A stretch of DNA of 64,000 nucleotides from CBDDFN01 sp965227065. GTDB lineage: Bacteria; Pseudomonadota; Alphaproteobacteria; SPJN01. The stretch is taken from NCBI GenBank assembly GCA_965227065.1, contig CBDDFN010000020.1, positions 310,001 to 374,000 of the forward strand. Reading direction: 5' to 3'. The position numbers and the translations under genes are program-made. The notes beneath the pieces are model-generated. The model saw only the letters and a program-made list of their open reading frames with translations. It did no database searches and had not been told where the DNA came from. Below, piece by piece: positions 16,507 to 25,159 of the stretch; positions within the stretch are counted from its first letter, which is position 1; each line of letters begins with the position of its first letter.

Positions 16507-16536
16507 AGTATAGCCTTTTGATGGGGGAGCCGTCAC
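16507..16536 (-). promoter_or_regulatory. Putative sigma-70 promoter of gltA
   Basis: On the minus strand GTGACG (16536-16531), an 18-base spacer and TATACT (16512-16507). The -10 box is close to consensus, and the site is 111 bases before the gltA start, giving a leader of about 100 bases. No experimental support. Confidence 0.5.
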
Positions 16537-16574
16537 CTTCGCGTGTGCGAAAAGCGCCGATAAATTGTCAGACT

Positions 16575-17972
16575 TTAGGCTGACATATCGGCCAGTCGCG
16601 CCAGTGATTCTTCGCGCCCCAGAACAAGCAATATATCAAAGAAACCAGGGGCTTGCGTCGTTCCGGTGAGAGCGGCCCGCAAGGGCTGGCCAACCTTTCC
16701 CAATTTCAGATCATGGGCTGCGGCGAAGCTGCGCACGCTGTCATTGAGGCTGTCATGGTCCCATTCGGTGACCGCAGCCAAAGATTCCGCCAAATTTTTA
16801 AGCATGGCGCGCGTTTCATCATTGAGTTGTGCAGCGGCTTTTTCGTCAAATGTCAGCGGCCGGGTGGCGAGCAGGAACCGGCAGTTGGCCGCAAGCTCGA
16901 GCAGCGTCTTGGCGCGCGGCTGCAATTGAGGCATCAGGGTGCGGATCTGGCTTTGTGCAAGCTCTGACACAGTGCCGTCCTTTGAAAGCTCAGCCACGGT
17001 CAGGGCGGTCAAGCGGTCGGGGTCAGCCTCGCGGATATAATGGCCGTTGAGATTCTCAAGCTTGGCGAAATCAAAGCGCGAGGGCGATTTGCCCAGACCT
17101 TCAAGGCCGAACCATTCAATCGCCTGGTCGGTTGAAAAGATTTCATCATCGCCATGGGACCAGCCCAGCCGCACCAGATAGTTGCGCATCGCTTCGGCCA
17201 GATAGCCCATATCACGATAGGCTTCGACGCCCAGCGCGCCGTGGCGCTTGGACAATTTGGCGCCATCAGGGCCGTGAATGAGCGGAACGTGAGCGAAGAC
17301 CGGCACATCCCAGCCCAGCGCCTCATAGATCAGTTTCTGGCGCACCGCATTGGTCAGATGATCATCGCCGCGAATGACATGGGTCACGCCCATATCATGA
17401 TCATCGGCGACAACCGCCAGCATATAGGTGGGCGAGCCGTCCGAGCGCAACAACACCAGATCATCAAGCTGGGCATTGTCGATGGTGACGGTGCCTTGCA
17501 CAGCGTCTTCAATGCGGGTTGCGCCCTCAAGCGGGGCGGCGAAACGGATCACATAGGGCGCGTCCTGGGGCCAGTCACTTTCGGGCCGGTCACGCCAGGT
17601 GCCGTCATAGCGCATCGGTTTGCCCTCGGCCTTGGCCTTTTCACGCATGGCGGTGAGTTCTTCGGGCGTGGAATAGCAGCGATAGGCGCGGCCCTTGGCG
17701 ATCATCGCATCAACAACCTCCTTGTGCCGGCCGATCTGTGCGGATTGGGAGACAATCTCGCCATCATGATGGAGGCCCAGCCAGTCGAGCCCTTCCATGA
17801 TCTTGTCGATGGCATCCTGGGTGGAGCGTTCCTTGTCGGTATCTTCAATCCGCAGGCGGAACTGGCCGCCATGATGGCGGGCAAACAGCCAGCTGAACAG
17901 GGCGGTCCGGGCGCCACCAATATGCAGGTAACCGGTGGGCGAGGGGGCGAAACGCGTGACGACTGTGCTCAT
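16575..17972 (-). CDS. gltX: Glutamyl-tRNA synthetase
   Basis: Class I aminoacyl-tRNA synthetase charging tRNA-Glu (in many alphaproteobacteria one of two copies, the other misacylating tRNA-Gln). RFAPSPTGYLHIGGARTALF holds the HIGH-type motif and AKLSKRHGALGV the KMSKS-type motif; RIEDTDKERST is the Glu-pocket block. Length 465. The start ATG at 17972 is the first residue of the conserved N-terminus. It is divergent from comEC with only about 70 bases between. Whether it is discriminating or non-discriminating cannot be read from sequence alone. Confidence 0.96.
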   Translation of the reverse strand: MSTVVTRFAPSPTGYLHIGGARTALFSWLFARHHGGQFRLRIEDTDKERSTQDAIDKIMEGLDWLGLHHDGEIVSQSAQIGRHKEVVDAMIAKGRAYRCYSTPEELTAMREKAKAEGKPMRYDGTWRDRPESDWPQDAPYVIRFAAPLEGATRIEDAVQGTVTIDNAQLDDLVLLRSDGSPTYMLAVVADDHDMGVTHVIRGDDHLTNAVRQKLIYEALGWDVPVFAHVPLIHGPDGAKLSKRHGALGVEAYRDMGYLAEAMRNYLVRLGWSHGDDEIFSTDQAIEWFGLEGLGKSPSRFDFAKLENLNGHYIREADPDRLTALTVAELSKDGTVSELAQSQIRTLMPQLQPRAKTLLELAANCRFLLATRPLTFDEKAAAQLNDETRAMLKNLAESLAAVTEWDHDSLNDSVRSFAAAHDLKLGKVGQPLRAALTGTTQAPGFFDILLVLGREESLARLADMSA

Positions 17973-18043
17973 GATCGTGAAAATGCCAAACTAGAGAAGA
18001 TGATGCGGCGCTTCCTATCATGGGAACAGCAGGCGGAAAAGGG

Positions 18044-20179
18044 ATGAGCCCACAAAGACGGCAGCGGCAAGGGGGACTGGCGGCGCGCTTCACGCTTGGC
18101 GATGCGCTTGTTTTGCTGTGGGCGCGCACCGTGGCGCTTAATCGCGGCCGGGCAATTCTGGCGCTTCCCATCACCTTTGCGGGCGGGACCGGGCTTTTTT
18201 TCTTCTGGCCGGTTGAGCCGCCGCTCGGCATCACGCTGTTTGCCTTTCTTGCGGGGCTGGCGCTGTTTTTGTGGTTTGGCGTGGTTGATGTATCCCGCAA
18301 CACGGTGGGTTGGATGCGGGCAGCGCTGTTGTTGCTGGCCCTCAGTGCAGGGCACTTGTCGGCGCAAACAGGCGCGCTGTCCCGCCAGCATGATGTGCTT
18401 GCGCGCGAAACCAACCCGTTCAAGGCCACAGCCTTTGTCGAAAATCTCGAGCGGCGCGACGAAGGCATCCGGTTGACTTTGGTGGGGCTTGCGCCGGAGC
18501 GTGACCTCAGAACCGCACTGCCCGGCCGGGTCCGGGTGACGGTGCGCAAGGGCGGCGCGGCCATCATGCCCGGTGACCGCGTGTCGGCCCTGATGGTGCT
18601 GCGGCCGCCGCCACCGCCCATCGAGCCGGGCGCGTTTGATTATGCCCGCCAGCTCTATTTTGAACAGATCGGGGCGCTCGGCTTCACATTGGGCGAACCC
18701 GACCGCCTTGAGGGGGGAGAAATTCCCAGCTTGCGGATTGGGCTTGCGCGGTTTCGGGTCGGCCTGGCTGACCGCATCCAGGCACAATTTGGCGATCCCG
18801 CCACCGGGGCGCTCGCTGCCGCCTTGCTGACGGGAGAACGGGCGGCCATTCCCGAACCGGTTTTGGAAGATTTGCGTATCGCGGGGCTTGCGCATCTTCT
18901 GGCCATATCGGGGCTTCATATGGGGCTTGTGGCCGGGGCGCTGTTTTTCGTGCTGCGTTTTGCACTAGCCCTCATGCCCCGGCTTGCGGTGCGCTATCCG
19001 ATCAAGAAATGGGCGGCGCTTGGCGTACTCATGGGGGTGCTGGGCTATCTGATTTTGTCGGGTGCCAGCATTCCGTCCCAGCGCGCTTTCATCATGGTCG
19101 GTGTCGGATTTCTCGCGGTGGTGATTGACCGTGTGGCGATTTCCATGCGGCTGGTGGCCTTTGCGGGATTTCTGGTTCTGCTCTTCCAGCCCGACGCGAT
19201 CCTGTCGGCGGGCTTTCACATGTCCTTTGCGGCGGTGGCGGCCTTGGTGGCGGTCTATGAAAGTCTGCGTGACCGGCCAGACAGTCCGCTCAACCGCACC
19301 GGGCAAAACCGCTTTGTTGCTTACACGGTGGGCCTTGTGTTGACCAGCCTGGTTGCCGGGCTCGCCACCTTGCCCTTCGCCGCCTATCATTTTGGCCGTG
19401 TGTCTGACTATGGGTTGGTGGCCAATCTTCTGGCGGTCCCGCTGATGGGGGCATGGGTCATGCCAACCGGTCTGATCAGCCTGTTTGCGATGCCGTTTGG
19501 ATTGGAGGCCTGGCCCCTGCAGGCGATGGGCTGGGGCATTGATTTCATTCGCGGTGTCGCCCATTGGGTGGCGGGTCTGCCGGGATCAGAATGGGGGGTG
19601 AAGGCCGCGTCACCAACCGTGCTTCCGGCTTTGGGCCTTGGTCTTGTCTGGGCGGTGGCGTGGCGGGGGCCGGTGCGCTTTGTGTCGGTCATTGTGTTCG
19701 GCATTGCACTGGGGCTTTGGATCACGACACCGCGGCCCGATATTTTGATTTCAGAGGATGGGGGGTTGGTGGCCGTGCGCGGCGATGATGGCGGTCTGGT
19801 CTATTCCAGTTTGCGGCGCGCAAAATTCACCCGCGAGCAATGGCAGCGCCATGATGGCGATATTCAGAATAAGCGCGCTGGACCCGCGCGGTGCGACCGG
19901 TCGGGCTGCGCGTTTGCGGGACCGGCAGGTCAGGGGATTTCCTATGTCACCGATTGGGCGGGTTTGGTGGAAGAGTGCCGAACAGCCGGTGTGCTCATCA
20001 CACCATTGAGCGTTCCCGCCCGGCTTTGTCCAGATGCGCTGGTGCTGGATCGATGGGATATGAAAGAGGGCGGGGCCCATGCCTTGCGTTACACCGCGTC
20101 AGGCTGGGTCATTGACCGCGCGCAAGATCATCGCGGTGACCGTTTGTGGTCAATGTCCGCGCCGTCATCCCGGAACTAG
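18044..20179 (+). CDS. comEC: ComEC/Rec2-family membrane channel protein
   Basis: Inner-membrane protein of the DNA-uptake channel family. Hydrophobic segments near residues 40-110 are followed by a DUF4131-type OB region (VENLERRDEGIRLTLVG, GDRVSALMVLRPP). The multi-pass Competence domain starts around LTGERAAIPEPVLEDLRIAG, with LAHLLAISGLHMGLV as its hallmark. After the last membrane segment come only about 140 residues without an HxHxDH metal motif, so the metallo-beta-lactamase domain of Bacillus ComEC is absent. Start ATG 18044 (711 residues) has GGAAAAGGG upstream; ATG 18020 is an alternative. The last codons and stop lie in a dispersed repeat. Confidence 0.88.
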   Translation: MSPQRRQRQGGLAARFTLGDALVLLWARTVALNRGRAILALPITFAGGTGLFFFWPVEPPLGITLFAFLAGLALFLWFGVVDVSRNTVGWMRAALLLLALSAGHLSAQTGALSRQHDVLARETNPFKATAFVENLERRDEGIRLTLVGLAPERDLRTALPGRVRVTVRKGGAAIMPGDRVSALMVLRPPPPPIEPGAFDYARQLYFEQIGALGFTLGEPDRLEGGEIPSLRIGLARFRVGLADRIQAQFGDPATGALAAALLTGERAAIPEPVLEDLRIAGLAHLLAISGLHMGLVAGALFFVLRFALALMPRLAVRYPIKKWAALGVLMGVLGYLILSGASIPSQRAFIMVGVGFLAVVIDRVAISMRLVAFAGFLVLLFQPDAILSAGFHMSFAAVAALVAVYESLRDRPDSPLNRTGQNRFVAYTVGLVLTSLVAGLATLPFAAYHFGRVSDYGLVANLLAVPLMGAWVMPTGLISLFAMPFGLEAWPLQAMGWGIDFIRGVAHWVAGLPGSEWGVKAASPTVLPALGLGLVWAVAWRGPVRFVSVIVFGIALGLWITTPRPDILISEDGGLVAVRGDDGGLVYSSLRRAKFTREQWQRHDGDIQNKRAGPARCDRSGCAFAGPAGQGISYVTDWAGLVEECRTAGVLITPLSVPARLCPDALVLDRWDMKEGGAHALRYTASGWVIDRAQDHRGDRLWSMSAPSSRN

Positions 20180-20310
20180 CAACGTCCCGCCTGAAGGCGG
20201 CGGGCGGCGCTTGTATCCGGGATCCAGTCTCATGTTTGGCTTCTGGGTCCCGGCTCACGGACTTTTGCGGTCCAATCACAGATTGGGCAAAAGTCGAGGC
20301 CGGGATGACA
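20163..20310. repeat. Dispersed palindromic element, copy 1
   Basis: 148 bases bounded by CGTCATCCCGG (20163-20173) and CCGGGATGACA (20300-20310). Inside are a hairpin GACTTTTG/CAAAAGTC with an inner CCAATC/GATTGG stem (20260-20295), and GGGATCCAG and CTGGGTCCCGG blocks shared with the copy at 29499-29633. Compared with that copy it is inverted. It fills the space between convergent comEC and lexA, enters the comEC 3' end and stops 9 bases before the lexA stop. Confidence 0.8.
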
Positions 20311-20319
20311 TATTGGGAG

Positions 20320-21006
20320 CTAGTAAAGCCGCATCAAGCCGACCAGCTTGCCCTGAACCTTGACCCGGTCGGGGCCGAAGATGCGGGTTTCATAGTCGGG
20401 ATTGGCCGCTTCCAGCGCGATGGTCCCGCCTTTTTTGCGGATGCGCTTCAAGGTGGCCTCGGCATCATCGACCAGGGCGACGACAATCTCGCCATTGGTG
20501 GCGGTGTCGGAGCGCTGGATGATGGCTGTGTCGCCATCGAAAATGCCCGCTTCGATCATCGAATCGCCTTCGACCATCAGCGCGTAATGATCGCCTGATT
20601 TCAGCATGGAGGGCGGGACATCAACCGACTGGCTATTGTCCTGCAGCGCCTCGATCGGTGTACCGGCCGCGATCTTGCCGACCAGCGGAACCGAAACCAC
20701 ACCGGCTGCGGCCGGCGATGCCTTGGGTTGGGGCTTGGAGCCGCCTTCGATCACATTGGGGGTGAAGCCGCGCTGGGGCGCACCCGCGGCCTGTTCGGGC
20801 AGCTTGACGACCTCTAGCGCACGGGCGCGGTGAGGCAGGCGGCGGATAAAGCCGCGCTCTTCCAGCGCCGTGATCAAACGGTGAATCCCCGACTTCGATT
20901 TGAGGTCGAGCGCTTCCTTCATCTCTTCAAAAGACGGCGAAACCCCAGTCTCGCGAATTCGCTCATAAATGAACTGCAACAGTTCATATTGTTTGCGCGT
21001 TAACAT
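20320..21006 (-). CDS. lexA: LexA repressor
   Basis: SOS-response repressor and self-cleaving serine protease. N-terminal winged helix-turn-helix at residues 1-65 (LTRKQYELLQFIYERI, SKSGIHRLITALEERGFIRR), then a linker, the Ala101-Gly102 cleavage site in AAAGVVSVPL, catalytic Ser149 in VEGDSMIEAG and Lys187 in ATLKRIRKK. Length 228. Start: ATG 21006 with GAGGTGGG upstream; the longer frame to 21075 would cross the promoter. The upstream region carries an alphaproteobacterial-type SOS box overlapping a -10 element, fitting autoregulation. The gene lies 123 bases after moeA and converges on comEC. Confidence 0.96.
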   Translation of the reverse strand: MLTRKQYELLQFIYERIRETGVSPSFEEMKEALDLKSKSGIHRLITALEERGFIRRLPHRARALEVVKLPEQAAGAPQRGFTPNVIEGGSKPQPKASPAAAGVVSVPLVGKIAAGTPIEALQDNSQSVDVPPSMLKSGDHYALMVEGDSMIEAGIFDGDTAIIQRSDTATNGEIVVALVDDAEATLKRIRKKGGTIALEAANPDYETRIFGPDRVKVQGKLVGLMRLY

Positions 21007-21046
21007 TGTTAGCCCACCTCGGAACAAATCAGAAACCTGATTAAGT

Positions 21047-21075
21047 GTTCTAGTTTTATTCCAGTGCGTCGTCAA
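21047..21075 (-). promoter_or_regulatory. lexA promoter with overlapping SOS box
   Basis: Minus strand: TTGACG (21075-21070), 17-base spacer, TAGAAC (21052-21047). The sequence 21061-21047 reads GAAT-N7-GAAC, one base from the alphaproteobacterial LexA box GAAC-N7-GAAC (GTTC-N7-GTTC on the other strand), and overlaps the -10 box. This fits LexA repressing its own gene. Confidence 0.6.
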
Positions 21076-21129
21076 GGGCCTGTGGAAAACTTTTTCAAAT
21101 CCCTGTCACAAAGGACCCGGCAGGGCCGG

Positions 21130-22311
21130 TTAAAGGGGATGAAAATGGACCGGATCACCTTTGTGTGCGGCGGGCGCATCGGGCGCGCGGATGATCAGCC
21201 CGTCGGCGCGGGCAAGACCGGTGAGCTGTGCACTGTCCTGAATGGACAGGGGAACAAGCGCGCCGTCCTCATCAAAACAGGCGCGCAGATAATCCTGCCG
21301 CCCGCCATTGGCTTTGAGCGCAGCGCCCAGCGGCGCGCTGGCGGTGGCGGGCATCACATCGGTCTGGCCCAACGCGTGTTTGATCAGCGGCTGCAAATAA
21401 AGATGAGCGGTGACCAGTGCCGATACCGGATTGCCCGGAAGGCCCAGCACGGCACGGTCGCCCCACCGGCCCGCCATCAGCGGCTTGCCCGGCTTCATGG
21501 CAATCTTCCAGAAGCTTTGGGTGACGCCCAGACTGTCGAGGACGGGGCGTACCCGGTCATAATCACCGACCGACACACCGCCAATCGTAATCAGAATATC
21601 GCAGTCTTGCGCGCGGGTGAGGGCGTCGCGGATGGCGTCGTCCTGATCGGGGACAAGTCCCAGATCAATCGGTGTTCCGCCCCACCCAGAAATCTGGGCG
21701 GCAAGGCCGACGGCATTGCTGGCAATGATCTGGTCGGGGCCGGGTGCGTCGCCGGGACGGACCAGTTCATCCCCTGTCGACAAGATCGCCACACGGGGCT
21801 TGTGCGTCACCATCACAGTGGCATGGTTCATGGCCGCAGCAAGCGCCAGCGCGCGCGGGGTGAGGCGGGTGCCCGCCTTCAACAACTCATCGCTTTCGGC
21901 AAAGGCTGACCCTTGTTTGCGAATGTTTGATTTGCCCTTGAGCGCATCGTCAGTGAACGACACCGCATCCCCGGTGCGCGCGGCATTTTCCTGAATGACG
22001 ACCCAGTCGGCGCCTTGCGGCACCGGCGCGCCGGTAAAGATGCGCACGGCCTGATCGGGGCTGACCTGACCTTCATAGCGTTGACCGGCCAATGCTTCCC
22101 CGATCACCGCGAAAGGCTTGCCTGGTGCGAGGTTGGCCCGGCGGACGGCATAGCCATCCATAGCCGATTGATCCCAGGGCGGCTGATTGAGTTTGGCCGC
22201 GAGGGGCGCGGCAAGGATGCGCGCGTGTGCGTCCGCCAGGGGCAGGATTTCGGTGTCCAGAACGGGTGCAAGTTTGAGAATTTCCGCGCTGGCTTGGGCA
22301 ACCGAAATCAT
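21130..22311 (-). CDS. moeA: Molybdopterin molybdenumtransferase MoeA
   Basis: Inserts molybdate into adenylylated molybdopterin, the last step of molybdenum cofactor synthesis. Typical features: N-terminal PPWDQSAMDGYAV, the RIFTGAPVPQGADWVVIQE block, the central molybdopterin-binding domain with VAILSTGDELVRPGDAPGPDQIIASN and TIGGVSVGDYDRV, and the C-terminal domain with KPGKPLMAGR and GLPGNPVSALVTAHLYLQP. Length 393. Its start overlaps the moaC stop by four bases (ATGA). Confidence 0.95.
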   Translation of the reverse strand: MISVAQASAEILKLAPVLDTEILPLADAHARILAAPLAAKLNQPPWDQSAMDGYAVRRANLAPGKPFAVIGEALAGQRYEGQVSPDQAVRIFTGAPVPQGADWVVIQENAARTGDAVSFTDDALKGKSNIRKQGSAFAESDELLKAGTRLTPRALALAAAMNHATVMVTHKPRVAILSTGDELVRPGDAPGPDQIIASNAVGLAAQISGWGGTPIDLGLVPDQDDAIRDALTRAQDCDILITIGGVSVGDYDRVRPVLDSLGVTQSFWKIAMKPGKPLMAGRWGDRAVLGLPGNPVSALVTAHLYLQPLIKHALGQTDVMPATASAPLGAALKANGGRQDYLRACFDEDGALVPLSIQDSAQLTGLARADGLIIRAPDAPAAHKGDPVHFHPL

Positions 22312-22781
22312 GGTGCTTCAAACCGGCCTGATTTGCCGCCATCCTTTAACACCAGCCGGACATCGGAAATCACCATGCCCTTTTCGCTCGACTTCAGCAT
22401 GTCGTAAAGCGTCAGCGCGGCGACCGACACAGCGGTCATGGCTTCCATTTCATAGCCGGTCTTGCCTTCGCCTTTGACGGTGGCTTCAATGCGCACCCCG
22501 CCAAGCTCCAGCGCGAAATCAAGGCTGACCGACTGGATCGGAATGGTGTGGCACAGGGGAATAAGATCAGCGGTGCGTTTGGCGGCCATGATCCCGGCAA
22601 GCCGGGCGGTGCCGATCACATCGCCTTTTTTGGCGGTACCCTGGCGGACAAGATCAAGCGTGTCGTCGCCCATCGTGACGAAGCAGCGTGCGACGGCGAG
22701 CCTCTCAGTCACCGCCTTGTCGCCGACATCGACCATATGGGCGTTTCCGGCTTCGTCAAAATGGCTGAGCTTGCCTGCCAT
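22308..22781 (-). CDS. moaC: Cyclic pyranopterin monophosphate synthase MoaC
   Basis: Converts the product of MoaA into cyclic pyranopterin monophosphate, the first stable molybdenum cofactor intermediate. Landmarks: MVDVGDKAVTERLAVAR near residue 16, AGIMAAKRTADLIPLCHTI and EGKTGYEMEAMTAVSVAALTLYDM, with the conserved catalytic Lys/His/Asp set in these blocks. Length 157 is usual. Its ATG overlaps the trpC stop by one base (TGATG) and its stop overlaps moeA, so it is translated from the trp message. moaA is not in the window. Confidence 0.96.
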   Translation of the reverse strand: MAGKLSHFDEAGNAHMVDVGDKAVTERLAVARCFVTMGDDTLDLVRQGTAKKGDVIGTARLAGIMAAKRTADLIPLCHTIPIQSVSLDFALELGGVRIEATVKGEGKTGYEMEAMTAVSVAALTLYDMLKSSEKGMVISDVRLVLKDGGKSGRFEAP

Positions 22782-23572
22782 CAGCCCTCCAGCAAGGTGC
22801 GGGTTGCATGTTCCACATCATCCTGACGCATCAGGCTTTCGCCGACCAGAAAGCTTTTGACAGCGACGCGGGCCAGCCGGTCGAGATCCGCCCGTGTGCC
22901 GATGCCGCTTTCGCCGATGACGATACGGTCGGACGGAACCAGCGGGGCGAGCCGCTCGGTCGTCTCAAGTGTGGTCTCAAAGGTGCGCAAATTGCGATTG
23001 TTGATGCCGATCATCCGGCAGTCCAGTGCAAGCGCGCGGGTCAGCTCGTCTTCATTGTGGACTTCGACCAGCACATCAAGCTGCCATTCATTGGCGGCAT
23101 GGACCAAATCTTTGGCTTCTTGGTCGGTGACCGCCGCCATGATGATCAAGATACAGTCGGCATGGATCGCGCGCGCCTCGGCTACCTGATAGGGCTCGAA
23201 CATGAAATCCTTGCGAATGACGGGCAGCTCTGTGGCCTCGCGCGCGGCGATCAGAAAATCTTCATGGCCCTGAAAGCTCGGCGCATCGGTCAGCACTGAC
23301 AGGCACGCCGCGCCACCGGCCTCATAGGCGCGGGCGATGGCGGGCGGGTCGAAATCAGCGCGGATGAGGCCCTTGGACGGGCTTGCCTTTTTGACTTCCG
23401 CAATCAGGCCATAGCCGCCAGCGTCGATCCTGGCTTGCAAGGCGTCGGCAAAGGGGCGCACGGCGGGGGCGGCATCAGCGCGCGCTTCCATTTCCGCCAT
23501 GGGAACCTCGGCCATGCGGGCGGCGATTTCCTCGCGCTTATAAGCGGCGATCTTGTCAAGAATGTCAGCCAT
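22781..23572 (-). CDS. trpC: Indole-3-glycerol phosphate synthase
   Basis: TIM-barrel enzyme closing the indole ring in tryptophan synthesis. Landmarks: IAEVKKASPSKGLIRADFDP with the catalytic Lys, the Glu/Lys sites in ELPVIRKDFMFEPYQV, and IGINNRNLRTFETTLETT and IGESGIGTRADLDRL near the phosphate site. Length 263 and no fused TrpF domain. It overlaps trpD by 8 bases. The later genes trpF, trpB and trpA are not present here, as in many alphaproteobacteria where they sit elsewhere. Confidence 0.97.
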   Translation of the reverse strand: MADILDKIAAYKREEIAARMAEVPMAEMEARADAAPAVRPFADALQARIDAGGYGLIAEVKKASPSKGLIRADFDPPAIARAYEAGGAACLSVLTDAPSFQGHEDFLIAAREATELPVIRKDFMFEPYQVAEARAIHADCILIIMAAVTDQEAKDLVHAANEWQLDVLVEVHNEDELTRALALDCRMIGINNRNLRTFETTLETTERLAPLVPSDRIVIGESGIGTRADLDRLARVAVKSFLVGESLMRQDDVEHATRTLLEG

Positions 23573-24578
23573 TGGTCACCGCCACCAGCCTGTCGAGCAC
23601 GTCTTTCGCGCCGCCCGAATTGATCGCCATCTGGGCGATGGCCGCGCCTTCTTCAAGCGTGTCGGTTTTGCCCGCCACGATCAGGGCTGCGGCGGCATTG
23701 AGCACCACAATATCGCGATAGGGGCCATAGGCACCTTCGAGCAGTGCGAGCAGCGCCTTGGCGTTTTCTTCGGCATCGCCACCCTTCAGTTCATCGGGGC
23801 GGGCGCGGGGCAGGCCGGCATCTTCGGGCGTGACGGTCATGGTCATGACCTCGCCATCCTTCAATTCGGCAACCGCGCTGTCGGCGGTGGTGGTCAGCTC
23901 ATCCAGACCATCGCGGCCATGGACGACCCAGGCGCGTTCGCAGCCAAGCTCTTGCAGCACAAAGGCCATGGGGCGCACCCAATGTTCTGAAAAGACGCCG
24001 ACCAACTGGTGCTTGGTCCCGGCGGGATTGGACAGCGGACCCAACAGATTGAAGATGGTGCGGAAGCCAAGCTCAGTCCGCGCCGGGCCGACATGTTTCA
24101 TTGCGCCATGATGTTTGGGGGCGAACATGAAGCCCAGACCCGCCTCGCGGATCGCCCGTTCAACCACCGGCGCATCCACCATGATATTGACGCCGAGCGC
24201 TTCAAGCACCTGGCTTGATCCTGATTTTGACGACAAGGCGCGGTTGCCATGCTTGGCGACCGGCACGCCGCAGGCGGCCAGCACGAAGGCGGCTGCGGTT
24301 GAAATATTGTAAGTCCCGCTGGCGTCGCCGCCGGTACCGCATGTGTCGATGGCGCCTTCGGGGGCCTCGACCTTGACCGACTTCTCGCGCATCACACGCG
24401 CGGCCGCGGCAATTTCGTCAATGGTTTCGCCGCGCTGGCGCAGGCCCATCAGAAATGCGCCGATTTGCACATCGGACGCTTCGCCTGACATAATGACTTC
24501 AAACGCGTCGGTGGCTTCTTGGGGCGAGAGCACCGAGCCGCCGGACAATTTGATGATGGTTTTTTTCAGATCACTCAT
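23565..24578 (-). CDS. trpD: Anthranilate phosphoribosyltransferase
   Basis: Transfers phosphoribose from PRPP to anthranilate. The PRPP-binding signature DTCGTGGDASGTYNISTA is intact, followed by KHGNRALSSKSGSSQVLEALGV and GPARTELGFRTIFNLLGPLSNPA. Length 337 and not fused to TrpG, which is a separate gene immediately upstream with a 4-base overlap. A conserved Met-rich start of the family (residues 1-60, GAFLMGLRQRGETIDEI) supports the ATG at 24578. Confidence 0.97.
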   Translation of the reverse strand: MSDLKKTIIKLSGGSVLSPQEATDAFEVIMSGEASDVQIGAFLMGLRQRGETIDEIAAAARVMREKSVKVEAPEGAIDTCGTGGDASGTYNISTAAAFVLAACGVPVAKHGNRALSSKSGSSQVLEALGVNIMVDAPVVERAIREAGLGFMFAPKHHGAMKHVGPARTELGFRTIFNLLGPLSNPAGTKHQLVGVFSEHWVRPMAFVLQELGCERAWVVHGRDGLDELTTTADSAVAELKDGEVMTMTVTPEDAGLPRARPDELKGGDAEENAKALLALLEGAYGPYRDIVVLNAAAALIVAGKTDTLEEGAAIAQMAINSGGAKDVLDRLVAVTNG

Positions 24579-25156
24579 GCGCTGGCCAAATCGAGGAAGT
24601 TTTTCAGCAAAGCATGGCCGTGCTGGCTGGCGATGCTTTCAGGATGGAACTGCACGCCGTGGACGGGGTGGCTTTTGTGCTGCAGCCCCATGATCAGACC
24701 ATCGGCGGTTTCCGCCGTGATCTCAAGGCAGCCCGGCAGGCTTTCGCGTTCGACAATCAGGCTGTGATAGCGGGTGGCGTCAAAATCCTGCGGCAGGTCT
24801 TTAAACACGCTTTTGTCGGCGTGATGGATCGGCGACAGCTTGCCATGCATGACGTGAGGCGCGCGGATGACCTTGCCGCCATAGGCCTGGCCAATCGATT
24901 GATGGCCCAGACACACGCCCAGGATCGGCGTTGTTGCGCCCATCTTCTCAATCAGCTCAAGGCAGATACCGGCTTGATCAGGATCACACGGACCCGGCGA
25001 TAGCACCACCGCGTCGGGCTTTTTGGCAATCAGCTCGTCAACCGTGATCTGGTCATTACGAATGACATGGGCGTCTGCGCCAAGCCCGCCCAACTCGCCC
25101 AGAAAATGAACGAGATTGTAGGTGAAGCTGTCATAATTATCGATGACGATGAGCAT
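24575..25156 (-). CDS. trpG: Anthranilate synthase glutamine amidotransferase subunit
   Basis: Class I glutamine amidotransferase that supplies ammonia to TrpE; may also serve p-aminobenzoate synthase. DNYDSFTYNLVHFLGELG at the N-terminus, SPGPCDPDQAGIC, the nucleophile Cys82 in GVCLGHQSIGQAYGG, and the GVQFHPESIAS block with the catalytic His and Glu. Length 193. It starts three bases after the trpE stop and overlaps trpD. Confidence 0.96.
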   Translation of the reverse strand: MLIVIDNYDSFTYNLVHFLGELGGLGADAHVIRNDQITVDELIAKKPDAVVLSPGPCDPDQAGICLELIEKMGATTPILGVCLGHQSIGQAYGGKVIRAPHVMHGKLSPIHHADKSVFKDLPQDFDATRYHSLIVERESLPGCLEITAETADGLIMGLQHKSHPVHGVQFHPESIASQHGHALLKNFLDLASA

Positions 25157-25159
25157 GGC

